Source of the DNA: an uncultured Pelagibacteraceae bacterium | Lineage (GTDB): Bacteria > Pseudomonadota > Alphaproteobacteria > Pelagibacterales > Pelagibacteraceae | Assembly (NCBI GenBank): GCA_902576045.1 | Contig: CACGTU010000001.1 | Coordinates: 38,253 to 102,252 of the forward strand | Direction of reading: 5' to 3' | Length of the DNA: 64,000 bases | Part shown: piece after piece, positions 18,344 through 25,823 of the stretch | Numbering within the stretch: the first letter of the stretch is position 1 | Layout of the letters: each line of letters starts with the position of its first letter | Program-made: the position numbers and the translations under genes | The notes under the pieces: model-generated | What the model was told of the DNA's origin: nothing | What the model saw: the letters and a program-made list of their open reading frames with translations, nothing else | Databases searched by the model: none

Positions 18344-18460
18344 TATCTTTATTATATTCTTAATTGAAATTCCCGATTTTAGATTGAATTATTAACATTT
18401 TTCAACTGTGGGGTTTAAATTTGCCTTATTTTGGTGGTTATAATTTATCATAAAATGTAC

Positions 18461-18763
18461 ATGAAAATAAAATTTATTTTAATCTCTGTGTTATCTCTAA
18501 TTCTCCTATCTGGTTGTCAAACAATCAAAAATAAATCTGATGAAGTTGCAGAAAAAGAGAATGAGAAATATGGACAATTCGTAGGCAAACAAGTTAGTGA
18601 ATTAAAAATGGAACTTGGAGCACCTACAGAGGATTTTGTTAATGAACTTGGGAATGAAACTTTAGTTTATAAAACTAAAAAATATGGTTTACCTTGTGAC
18701 AGAAAATTCGAGATTAATTCTTCAGGTACAATTATAGGATTTAATTCAAGCGGTTGTTTTTAA
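18461..18763 (+). CDS. Small lipoprotein, SmpA/OmlA-like hypothetical
   Basis: A 100-residue protein with a lipoprotein signal: hydrophobic ILISVLSLILLSGC, lipobox Leu-Ser-Gly-Cys, Cys at about residue 18. The mature part contains GKQVSELKMELGAPTEDF, reminiscent of the SmpA/OmlA (BamE) fold motif in which a helix pair precedes LG-P, and it has two Cys near the C terminus (about residues 77 and 99) that could form a disulfide. Start set at ATG 18461; ATG 18455 is possible, and a TTG at 18431 is unlikely. It stands alone, flanked by two near-copies of CTGTGGGGyTTAA. Function is not recognised. Confidence 0.7.
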   Translation: MKIKFILISVLSLILLSGCQTIKNKSDEVAEKENEKYGQFVGKQVSELKMELGAPTEDFVNELGNETLVYKTKKYGLPCDRKFEINSSGTIIGFNSSGCF

Positions 18764-18766
18764 ACC

Positions 18767-18785
18767 TGTGGGGCTTAACCCCACA
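18767..18785. terminator. Bidirectional hairpin between lipoprotein and hsp20
   Basis: Perfect 7-bp stem TGTGGGG - CTTAA - CCCCACA, 3 bases after the lipoprotein stop and 12 bases beyond the stop of convergent hsp20. It is GC-rich in a very AT-rich setting and has no long T-tract on either side. Its position between convergent stops makes a shared terminator the simplest reading. Confidence 0.65.
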
Positions 18786-18797
18786 AGCAAGGTTTAC

Positions 18798-19244
18798 TTA
18801 TTTGATTTCAATAAGTTTTCTTTTTTTATGCTCTGGTATTATTCTTTCACAAGCAATAGTTAAAAGACCATCTTTTAGTTGAGCGCCATTTACTTTTACA
18901 TCATCAGCAATTGTAAAAGATCTTGCAAAATGTCTTTGGGATATGCCTTTGTGAATTATTTCACCATCATCGTTTTTATTTTCTGACTTATCAACTTGTT
19001 TTGTTCTAACAGTTAATAAATTATCTTCAAATTCAACTTCAACATCATTTTTACTGAAGCCAGCAAGCGCAACCTCTATAGAGTATTTGTCTTGTCCAGT
19101 TCTTCTGATGTTGTATGGCGGATAGTTTGATTGCATGCTCAAACCTCCATTTCCAAGCATATTTTCGAATTGGTCAAACATATCGTCGAAACCAATAGAA
19201 AACGGCCTTAATGAATTGAAGATAGATAGATCCTTACTTGTCAT
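18798..19244 (-). CDS. Small heat-shock protein, Hsp20/IbpA family
   Basis: ATP-independent holdase chaperone with an alpha-crystallin domain at about residues 38-135: YNIRRTGQDKYSIEVALAGF, then the beta strands DVEVEFEDNLLTVRTKQ and ISQRHFARSFTIADDVKV, then AQLKDGLLTIACERIIPE, followed by a short tail. The N-terminal FDDMFDQFENML is typical of the IbpA class. Start placed at ATG 19244 (148 residues), directly behind AAGGAGG; an upstream in-frame Met at 19280 falls in the leader. It is probably controlled by heat at two levels: a sigma-32-like promoter (19307-19334) and a ROSE-like leader hairpin (19245-19300). Confidence 0.95.
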   Translation of the reverse strand: MTSKDLSIFNSLRPFSIGFDDMFDQFENMLGNGGLSMQSNYPPYNIRRTGQDKYSIEVALAGFSKNDVEVEFEDNLLTVRTKQVDKSENKNDDGEIIHKGISQRHFARSFTIADDVKVNGAQLKDGLLTIACERIIPEHKKRKLIEIK

Positions 19245-19300
19245 AATTTCCTCCTTTGTTAAGCAAGTATATTTTTGCAAGCCCCATTAGGCGACTTACA
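19245..19300 (-). promoter_or_regulatory. Candidate ROSE-type RNA thermometer in the hsp20 leader
   Basis: On the hsp20 mRNA, CUUGCUU (19267-19261) can pair with AAGGAGG (19256-19250) across the loop AACA. Pairs are C-G, U-G, U-A, G x G, C-G, U-A, U-A. The UUGCU tract facing the Shine-Dalgarno with an internal G-G mismatch is the hallmark of ROSE thermometers of alphaproteobacterial small heat-shock genes (family knowledge). A second hairpin lies upstream (19277-19299, GUAAGUC-G-CC / GGGGCUUGC, loop UAAU, one bulged G), giving the multi-hairpin layout of ROSE. The leader is unusually short, about 55 bases from the predicted transcription start. Confidence 0.65.
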
Positions 19301-19306
19301 AATTAT

Positions 19307-19334
19307 ATATAGGAATGAAGTTTATTTTTTCAAG
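19307..19334 (-). promoter_or_regulatory. Sigma-32 (RpoH)-like promoter of hsp20
   Basis: Read on the minus strand: CTTGAAAA (-35, caag at 19331-19334), 17 bases after CTTG, then CCTATAT (-10, 19313-19307). This matches the alphaproteobacterial heat-shock pattern CTTG-N17/18-CYTAT-T. The -35 abuts the end of the oligopeptidase gene (stop at 19340-19342), leaving a leader of about 55 bases. The groES promoter (39547-39576) has the same architecture. Confidence 0.7.
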
Positions 19335-19339
19335 ATTGA

Positions 19340-21415
19340 TTAAATTTTATCAGTAATTTTTAATATAAAAGAATAATCTAGTGCAATTTCTTCAATAGCA
19401 CCATCTCTTCCAGACTTACCACCGTGCCCAGCATTCATTTCAGTTTTTAATAGTAGTAAATTATTGTCTGTTTTGTGTTCTCTAAGTTTTGCAGTAAATT
19501 TTGCAGGTTCATCGAACAGAACTCTGTTATCACTTAAACTTGTAGTAATTAATATATCCGGATAATCCATTTTTTTTATATTGTTATAAGGTGCATAAGA
19601 ATAAATATAATCGAAATGTTCCTTGTTTTCTTTAGCATTTCCAAATTCATCAAATTCTCCTACAGTAAGAGGAAGTGAATGATCTAAATTAGTTGTTAAT
19701 GAGTCTACAAATGGAACAGCCATAATTATACCTTTAAATAATTCTGGATTTTTATTAACAACTGCCCCCATTAATAAACCACCTGCAGAACCACCCATTC
19801 CAATTATTTTTCCCTTAGATGTATATTTTTTTTCAATAAGAAATTTTGCAACTGCAATATAATCCTCAAAAGTATTTTTTTTATTAAGAAGTTTTCCCTC
19901 CTTCCACCATTTCATTCCTTTTTCCATTCCCCCTCTTATATGTGCAGTGACCCATATTATATCTCGATTAATTAAGCTTAATCGCGTTGAAGAAAAGTTG
20001 GGTGTCATTGAACTTCCATAGGACCCATAGCCATACAATAGTAAATTAGCTGAGCCATCGACTGGTGTATTTTTATGCCTAGTTATTGTTAATGGAATTA
20101 ATCTATTGTCATGTGAAGAACACTCAAGTCGTTCCACTATGTAATCATCTGAATTGTGACCAGAGGGAATTTCCTGTTCTTTTAATAATTTTCTCTCTTT
20201 AGTCTTAAGATTATACAGATAAGTTCTTCCGGGTGTCTTTGGTGACGAATATGATAAGTGAACCTCGTCAGTATTCTTATCTTTTTGGGCTAAAGAGATA
20301 CCAGGTACAATAACTTTTTCGTCAGAAAAAACAATCTCCTCTTCTTCGTTAGTTTTGGGGTCTCTAAGAATAAGTTTACTCAATGCATTTGAGGTTTCAG
20401 AACGTATAATCCAATTTTTCAAAAATACTAAACCACCAATTAAAACTTCATCTCTTGCTGGTATAAATACTTCCCAATTTTGATTTTCCAAGCTTCTTGC
20501 TCTCTCAATTTTAAAATCTTCAGCATCTTTATTGGTGTGTTTATAAAAATTCTCATCCCAAGAATTTACGGAATAGATTATTCCTCTTTCCCTTTTTTGA
20601 ATAAGTTTTGGTTTTGGTTCCTGCTCGTCCACTGCAAAATAATATTGTTCTGATGTATTATGATCAGAAGAGGTAATAAAAAAAAATTTTTCATCTGAAC
20701 TAATACCTAACCCAACCGTGAATGCTTCACTTTTTTCCTCAAAAATAAGCTCATCATCTAAAACACTGCTACCCAATTTATGTCTGAATATTTTTCTTGG
20801 TCTATGATGTTCATCAAGTTTTGAATAAAAAATGTACTTATCATCTAAACTGAAAGTGATGCTTCCACTTGTTTCCTGTATTTTTTCGGTGATTAATTTA
20901 TTTGTTTCTATATCTCGTACATGAATTGTGTAATATTCAGATCCCTTCAAATCTAGAGAGTAAGCAAGATATTTATCATTAAAACTAACTTCCAAATCTC
21001 CTAAACCAAAATATTCAGTATTTAATTTTTCTTTTTCCTTATCGCCATTCCAAATTTCCTCTACTTCATTGGTATTAATTTTTTTTCTTAATTTAATTGA
21101 ATAATTCCCTTTTTCTGTTGTTTTGGTCCAATACTCATAACGAACATCTTTATAAGGCAACGATTGATCCTCTAATTTTATTCTTCCTTTGATTTCATCA
21201 AATATTTTTTTTTGACTATCTTTAGTATTTTTCATTTGATATTCAAAATATGCATTTTCTTCCTCTAGATATTTTCTAACCTCAGGTAAAAGCTTTGAAC
21301 TATCCTTGAGGACTTCTAAAATATTTTTTTGATGTATCCAGCTATAATTATCTTCCCAAGAGACATCGTGACAAGATTTTACTTCTAGTTTTTTTCGTAA
21401 TTGTGGTATTTTCAT
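19340..21415 (-). CDS. ptrB: Oligopeptidase B (S9 prolyl-oligopeptidase family)
   Basis: Cytosolic serine peptidase (691 residues) cutting short peptides, usually after basic residues. The N-terminal beta-propeller (about 70-400) is followed by an alpha/beta-hydrolase domain. Catalytic triad candidates: Ser543 in GMGGSAGGLLMG, Asp629 in TSLSDNRVLFDEP, His664 in NAGHGGKSGR. The conserved segment WVTAHIRGGMEKGMKWWKEGK is diagnostic for oligopeptidase B and relatives. It lies upstream of hsp20 on the same strand, but hsp20 has its own promoter at its 3' end. A role in using peptides as nutrients is inference. Confidence 0.93.
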   Translation of the reverse strand: MKIPQLRKKLEVKSCHDVSWEDNYSWIHQKNILEVLKDSSKLLPEVRKYLEEENAYFEYQMKNTKDSQKKIFDEIKGRIKLEDQSLPYKDVRYEYWTKTTEKGNYSIKLRKKINTNEVEEIWNGDKEKEKLNTEYFGLGDLEVSFNDKYLAYSLDLKGSEYYTIHVRDIETNKLITEKIQETSGSITFSLDDKYIFYSKLDEHHRPRKIFRHKLGSSVLDDELIFEEKSEAFTVGLGISSDEKFFFITSSDHNTSEQYYFAVDEQEPKPKLIQKRERGIIYSVNSWDENFYKHTNKDAEDFKIERARSLENQNWEVFIPARDEVLIGGLVFLKNWIIRSETSNALSKLILRDPKTNEEEEIVFSDEKVIVPGISLAQKDKNTDEVHLSYSSPKTPGRTYLYNLKTKERKLLKEQEIPSGHNSDDYIVERLECSSHDNRLIPLTITRHKNTPVDGSANLLLYGYGSYGSSMTPNFSSTRLSLINRDIIWVTAHIRGGMEKGMKWWKEGKLLNKKNTFEDYIAVAKFLIEKKYTSKGKIIGMGGSAGGLLMGAVVNKNPELFKGIIMAVPFVDSLTTNLDHSLPLTVGEFDEFGNAKENKEHFDYIYSYAPYNNIKKMDYPDILITTSLSDNRVLFDEPAKFTAKLREHKTDNNLLLLKTEMNAGHGGKSGRDGAIEEIALDYSFILKITDKI

Positions 21416-21430
21416 TATGAAATTTATTAC

Positions 21431-21943
21431 ATGAATTATTTTATTTTAATACTTATTATTTTTATTGTTTTATATCTGTTCCTAAACTGGTTTGCCAAAA
21501 CATCTTCAAAAAAAATTTCAAAGTATATTAGATTATTTATAATTTTTTTTTCAGTTCTTTTAGCATTTCTCATGTTTTATGCAGGAAGGTATATTTTCTC
21601 ATTACCGTTTTTGTTGGCAATACTTCCTTTAATTAAAACAAAAGCTGGTATTACTTTGCTTCAATTAATTAGGATCTGGGGACTTTTGCGTGTTTTAAAA
21701 AGCTCTGGAAGATTTAATTTTAATAATTTTAATCAAGCCAACAATACTCAAAATATGAAAATTGATGAGGCATTTAAAATTTTAAATCTTGATATGAATA
21801 AAAAATATTCAAAAGAAGAAGTAATGAAATCTTACAAGAGTATTATGAAAAAAATTCATCCAGATGTAAGTCCTGAACTTTCAAGATTGGCATCTATTGT
21901 AAACGAAGCCAAGGATGTTGTGATAAAAAGTATAGATATTTAA
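21431..21943 (+). CDS. Membrane-anchored J-domain protein
   Basis: A 170-residue protein with two N-terminal hydrophobic segments (about 3-18 and 32-60, including FLMFYAGRYIFSLPFLLAIL) and a C-terminal J domain: MKIDEAFKILNL, then MKSYKSIMKKIHPDVSPE with the HPD tripeptide. The arrangement (membrane anchor followed by a short J domain at the very end) is like alphaproteobacterial homologues of mitochondrial Tim14/Pam18-type proteins. It should recruit DnaK to the inner membrane; the client is unknown. Start at ATG 21431; a TTG at 21401 would overlap the divergent oligopeptidase gene. Confidence 0.82.
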   Translation: MNYFILILIIFIVLYLFLNWFAKTSSKKISKYIRLFIIFFSVLLAFLMFYAGRYIFSLPFLLAILPLIKTKAGITLLQLIRIWGLLRVLKSSGRFNFNNFNQANNTQNMKIDEAFKILNLDMNKKYSKEEVMKSYKSIMKKIHPDVSPELSRLASIVNEAKDVVIKSIDI

Positions 21944-21980
21944 TCTTTACTAAAAAAATATTATCTATTAATTTATTATA

Positions 21981-22865
21981 ATGAGCAAGGTAAATGGCAT
22001 ATATGCTGCTACATTATCAGTATTAAATGATGACTTGTCCCTAAACATTAAAAAAACCATTAATCATGCAGAGAATGTAATGGAATTAGGGTGTCACGGT
22101 GTAGTTTTTTTTGGCAGTACAGGCCAGTCACAACTAATTTCTTTATCCGATAAGATACAAATGATCAATAATTTACCTGGCAGTCAAGATAAAGAAAAAT
22201 TTATAATCGGCACTGGCTTGAATTCGCTAGGTGACACAATCAATTTGATGAGTATTTCACTATCGAATAAATTAAACAAATTTTTAATAATGCCACCTGC
22301 TTATTACAAGTATCAGGACGATGATGTTATAAATTTTTACTCAAAGATTATCGAAGCTTTACCTGAAAGTGAAATAATACTTTATAATTTTGAAAAATTA
22401 TCTGGTTATGTTTTTAGTTTAGAATGTATTGAAAAATTAGTCTCTAAATTTCCAAAACAAATTATTGGTGTAAAAGATAGCTCATATAACCTGTATAAAA
22501 AACTAAAAATAGATAATTTTTCCATCATGCCTGGCTCTGAATTAAAGCTGCTGGAGGGACTATCTATTGGTTGTTCTGGAATTATTACTGCAACTGCAAA
22601 TGTTACAGCTTCACTTGCAAGAAATGTTTATAATGATTTTGTAAACAAAAGAGATCAGACACAAAATCAAAAATTATGTGATGTAAGAAGTACGTTTGAC
22701 AAATTTAATTTAATTTCAGGATTACATACCTTTTTAAAAAGTAAAGACAATAATTTTAAAAATTTATTACCACCTCTTCACTTACTACCCAAAGATCAAG
22801 AGCATGAATTAAAAACTTTATTAAAAAATTTAAATTTTGATATTGAAATACCAAGAGCTGCATAA
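21981..22865 (+). CDS. Dihydrodipicolinate synthase-family aldolase/lyase
   Basis: A 294-residue TIM-barrel class I aldolase of the DapA/NanA superfamily. Schiff-base Lys is in QIIGVKDSSYN, the Tyr in EIILYNFEKLSGY. The phosphate/carboxylate loop reads FFGSTGQSQLIS instead of the TTGE-type loop of true dihydrodipicolinate synthase, so the substrate may be another 2-keto acid. It overlaps the cyclopropane fatty acid synthase gene by one base; no lysine genes are near. Function beyond the family is not assigned. Confidence 0.8.
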   Translation: MSKVNGIYAATLSVLNDDLSLNIKKTINHAENVMELGCHGVVFFGSTGQSQLISLSDKIQMINNLPGSQDKEKFIIGTGLNSLGDTINLMSISLSNKLNKFLIMPPAYYKYQDDDVINFYSKIIEALPESEIILYNFEKLSGYVFSLECIEKLVSKFPKQIIGVKDSSYNLYKKLKIDNFSIMPGSELKLLEGLSIGCSGIITATANVTASLARNVYNDFVNKRDQTQNQKLCDVRSTFDKFNLISGLHTFLKSKDNNFKNLLPPLHLLPKDQEHELKTLLKNLNFDIEIPRAA

Positions 22866-24052
22866 TGAATTTAGCTAATTTTTTAAATAAAATATTTACT
22901 CAGGATGGATTTATACTAATTGATTATAATTCAAAAAAATATCAAATAGGCAAACCAGTTAAAGAAAAACCTATAAACTTAAGAATATTAGATAAATCTT
23001 TACATTACAAATTAATGTTTTATCCAGATTTATATTTAGGAGAGGCTTATACAGACGGATCTTTGATAATAGAGAATGGAACACTTACTGAGTTTTTAGA
23101 AATAGCATTTAAAAATATAGGGAGAAGTGAAATAAGTACATATAGCAAGATACTAAAAAAAATTAGAGGAACCTATAGATACCTTACTAATTATAATCAA
23201 ATTACAAAATCAAAAAAAAATGTCAGTCACCATTATGATATATCTGAAAAACTCTATGATCTTTTTTTAGATGAAAAAAGACAATATTCATGTGCTTACT
23301 TCAAAGATGACAATAATACCTTAGAGGAAGCTCAAAATAATAAAATTGATCATATAATAAAAAAATTAAATATAAAACCAAATCAAAAAGTATTGGATAT
23401 AGGATCAGGCTGGGGCTCTCTTGCAATCGACATTGCAATGAAAACAAGTGCTCATGTGGTTGGAATAACACTTTCAGAAAATCAGTTAGAATATAGTAAA
23501 AAAAAAGTTAAGGAATTAAATTTAGGCAATCAAGTAGATTTTAAACTTATTGATTATAGAGAAATAAACGAAAAGTTTGATCGAATTGTAAGTGTTGGAA
23601 TGTTCGAGCACGTAGGAAGGAAATATTATCAAAAGTTCTTTAATCAAGTTGCAAAATTACTTAATGAAGATGGAGCAGCTTTAATCCACACAATTGGTTC
23701 TGTAAACAGCCCAAGAGACCCACAGCCGTGGATAAATAAGTATATATTTCCAGGCGGTTATACTCCAAGTTTGAGTGAGGTTGCCAGCCCGATTGAAAAT
23801 TCCGGTTTAATTATAACAGATTTAGAGGTTCTAAGAATGCATTACACCCACACCCTCAGACATTGGAAAGAGAGATTTTTATTGAAAAAAGATCAAGTTT
23901 TAGAAATGTTTGATGAAAGGTTCATGAGGATGTGGGAATTTTATCTTGCAAGTTGTGAAATGGCTTTCAAATGGGGAGATCAGGTTGTATTTCAGTTACA
24001 ATTAACAAAAAAATTAACTTCGGTTCCTAATACTAGAGACTATATTTATTAA
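22865..24052 (+). CDS. cfa: Cyclopropane-fatty-acyl-phospholipid synthase family methyltransferase
   Basis: SAM-dependent enzyme adding a methylene bridge to unsaturated phospholipid acyl chains (or a related lipid methylation). The 395-residue length fits Cfa with its N-terminal domain (about 1-105, containing YLGEAYTDGSL). Catalytic-domain motifs: VSHHYDIS, RQYSCAYF, SAM loop VLDIGSGWGSLAIDIA, VGITLSENQLEY, and SVGMFEHVGRKYY. Coupled to the DapA-like gene by a 1-base overlap, which could mean a joint role, but none is obvious. Confidence 0.9.
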   Translation: MNLANFLNKIFTQDGFILIDYNSKKYQIGKPVKEKPINLRILDKSLHYKLMFYPDLYLGEAYTDGSLIIENGTLTEFLEIAFKNIGRSEISTYSKILKKIRGTYRYLTNYNQITKSKKNVSHHYDISEKLYDLFLDEKRQYSCAYFKDDNNTLEEAQNNKIDHIIKKLNIKPNQKVLDIGSGWGSLAIDIAMKTSAHVVGITLSENQLEYSKKKVKELNLGNQVDFKLIDYREINEKFDRIVSVGMFEHVGRKYYQKFFNQVAKLLNEDGAALIHTIGSVNSPRDPQPWINKYIFPGGYTPSLSEVASPIENSGLIITDLEVLRMHYTHTLRHWKERFLLKKDQVLEMFDERFMRMWEFYLASCEMAFKWGDQVVFQLQLTKKLTSVPNTRDYIY

Positions 24053-24084
24053 ATTATTACTGATAGATCTTAAAATTCACTTTG

Positions 24085-25281
24085 ATGAAGAAAAAAAAAA
24101 ATAAAAAAAAAAAATCAAAAAAAAATAAAGTCATTAAATCAAAAAAAAAAATTAAATCATTTAAAAATAATAAAAAAATAAAAAAAAAATCAAACAAAAC
24201 TAAAACTAAAAAAATTAAAAAAAGAAAAAGAAGAAAAATTAAATACGCGAAAAATATAATTTCTAAACCAAAAAAAAGTGAGAGTTTAATTCTTAAAACG
24301 ATAAGAGTCCAAGAAGCCTTAAAATCAAAATTTACATTTAAGTTTAATATTAATCTTTTAGCTATTGACAAAGCAATTGCTAAATTTTTTCAAAAAATTG
24401 ATCAAAAAATAGTTGAGTACAGAGAAATTAAAGCAGAGGAGAAAAGAAGAATTAAATTAGAAAAATTAGAAATAGCTCAAAAACAAAAGATACTTTTACA
24501 AAAGCAAAAAAAGGAAGACGACGAAAATAAATTAAAGCTTAAACAAAAAGAATTAAGAGAAGAAGAAAGATTAGAAAAAGAGAGAGCAAAAGATATAAAA
24601 ATCTTTTTAAGAAAAGAGCAAGCATTAATAAGAAAAGAACAAGCAGAAAGACAGAAAAAATTCTTACAAGAAATTAAATTAGAACAACAAATAGAAAAGT
24701 TCAGAATTAGGGAAATTAAAGAACTTGAAAAATTAGAAAAAATTGCACTTAAGGAAAAGAGAGATGATTATTCAGGTTTACAAGAAAGAATAGAAAAACT
24801 TAAAAATAAATATCAACAACTAAGGGATCAAAAAATCAGAGAAAGAGTTGAGGCTCTAGGCGTTGAAATCCAAGAAGGAGATGATAGAGAAACACTTTTA
24901 AAAAAAGAAAGAGAATACAATATCGCCAGACAAAAAATTGAACTGGCTCTTGAAAGCTTTTATAGAAGTGCAAATAGTTTAGTTTTTCAACTTAACAAAA
25001 GATATATTACAAAACATATGTCCATACTTAGATGTATAGATAGAAGATTTGAAACAGGAGAAATATTTATTAAATGGGATGAAACAATTGATGATGACTG
25101 GTTAATTCTAATTTATATTAAAGATAATGCCCCAGATAAAGGAATTATAATTGAAGATAAATCGAATGAAGAAAAAAATCTTTCTTATGAATACAAACCT
25201 AGTGAAATTTTTAAAGCATCAGACACGATGGTGGACTCTTTAACACAACTAATCGCCAGAAAAAGATCTAAGAAAAACTAA
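24085..25281 (+). CDS. Extremely Lys-rich coiled-coil protein, unknown function
   Basis: A 398-residue protein I do not recognise. Residues 1-57 contain about 35 Lys/Arg (by hand count) with few hydrophobics, an arrangement suggesting nucleic-acid or membrane-phospholipid binding. Residues about 105-260 are Glu/Lys/Arg/Gln-rich heptad-like sequence (for example REEERLEKERAKD), probably a long coiled coil. The last about 130 residues look globular (HMSILRCIDRRFETGE, IFIKWDETIDDDWLILIYIK). The first codons run over A11 and A12 tracts (24091-24101, 24103-24114), so slippage is possible. ATG 24085 is preferred to TTG 24082. It ends overlapping the convergent TPR gene by 4 bases. Confidence 0.75.
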   Translation: MKKKKNKKKKSKKNKVIKSKKKIKSFKNNKKIKKKSNKTKTKKIKKRKRRKIKYAKNIISKPKKSESLILKTIRVQEALKSKFTFKFNINLLAIDKAIAKFFQKIDQKIVEYREIKAEEKRRIKLEKLEIAQKQKILLQKQKKEDDENKLKLKQKELREEERLEKERAKDIKIFLRKEQALIRKEQAERQKKFLQEIKLEQQIEKFRIREIKELEKLEKIALKEKRDDYSGLQERIEKLKNKYQQLRDQKIRERVEALGVEIQEGDDRETLLKKEREYNIARQKIELALESFYRSANSLVFQLNKRYITKHMSILRCIDRRFETGEIFIKWDETIDDDWLILIYIKDNAPDKGIIIEDKSNEEKNLSYEYKPSEIFKASDTMVDSLTQLIARKRSKKN

Positions 25282-25823
25282 ACTTGTAATTCTTTTATCA
25301 ATTTTTTTATTAATTCAATGCTTTCGCCACTTTTAATCAATGGGTAAATTGTTTTTGCCTTTTCTAAGTCAGTTATAGCTTTTTCATACTCCTTTAATGA
25401 TAAATAAATCTGAGCTCTACCTGATAGTGCTCCAAAATGTCTTGGCTCTAGAATTAAAACCTGTTCAATATCTTTTAAAGAAGCGTCATAATTTCCCATT
25501 AAAAATAGCAAAGTCGCTCTTTTATTCCAAGCTTCAGCCCAGCTGGGATCTTCACTAATTACATCACTAAACAACTTAAGTGCCAGACGATATTGATTGT
25601 TATTCATTGAAAATGTGCCATTTTCAAGCTTATCAGTTAAATATTTACTTTTTGGGTGAGTAACCCAATTTCTCCAAATATTTTTTTCAATATACTCTGC
25701 AGCATAAATACTTTCAGCTTTTTGCAATTCATCGAAAAGACTATTTAATTCTTTCGCATTTAAATTCAAAAAAGAAAGGCAAAGAATTAAAATAGTAAAA
25801 GTAATTTTTTTAATCACTAACAT
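25278..25823 (-). CDS. Exported TPR protein
   Basis: A 181-residue protein with a signal peptide (residues about 1-23, TFTILILCLSFLNLNA) and tetratricopeptide repeats from about residue 70: NNQYRLALKLFSDVISEDPSW, the next repeat AEAWNKRATLLFLMGNYDAS, then FGALSGRAQIYLSLKEYEKA. Probably a periplasmic protein-interaction module. Its ATG lies 14 bases inside the 3' end of the ScfR-type regulator gene, so the two are co-transcribed. Similar TPR proteins are common in alphaproteobacteria; no specific role can be assigned. Confidence 0.82.
   Translation of the reverse strand: MLVIKKITFTILILCLSFLNLNAKELNSLFDELQKAESIYAAEYIEKNIWRNWVTHPKSKYLTDKLENGTFSMNNNQYRLALKLFSDVISEDPSWAEAWNKRATLLFLMGNYDASLKDIEQVLILEPRHFGALSGRAQIYLSLKEYEKAITDLEKAKTIYPLIKSGESIELIKKLIKELQV

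Noticed and set aside
18326..18460. Purine riboswitch upstream of the NCS2 permease
   Set aside because: No three-stem aptamer with the conserved junction bases was seen; only the RBS hairpin is supported.
24057..24371. Long Phe/Leu-rich frame on the minus strand opposite the Lys-rich gene
   Set aside because: It is the reverse complement of poly-Lys codons (AAA to TTT), has no ribosome binding site, and the + strand frame continues into a sensible protein.
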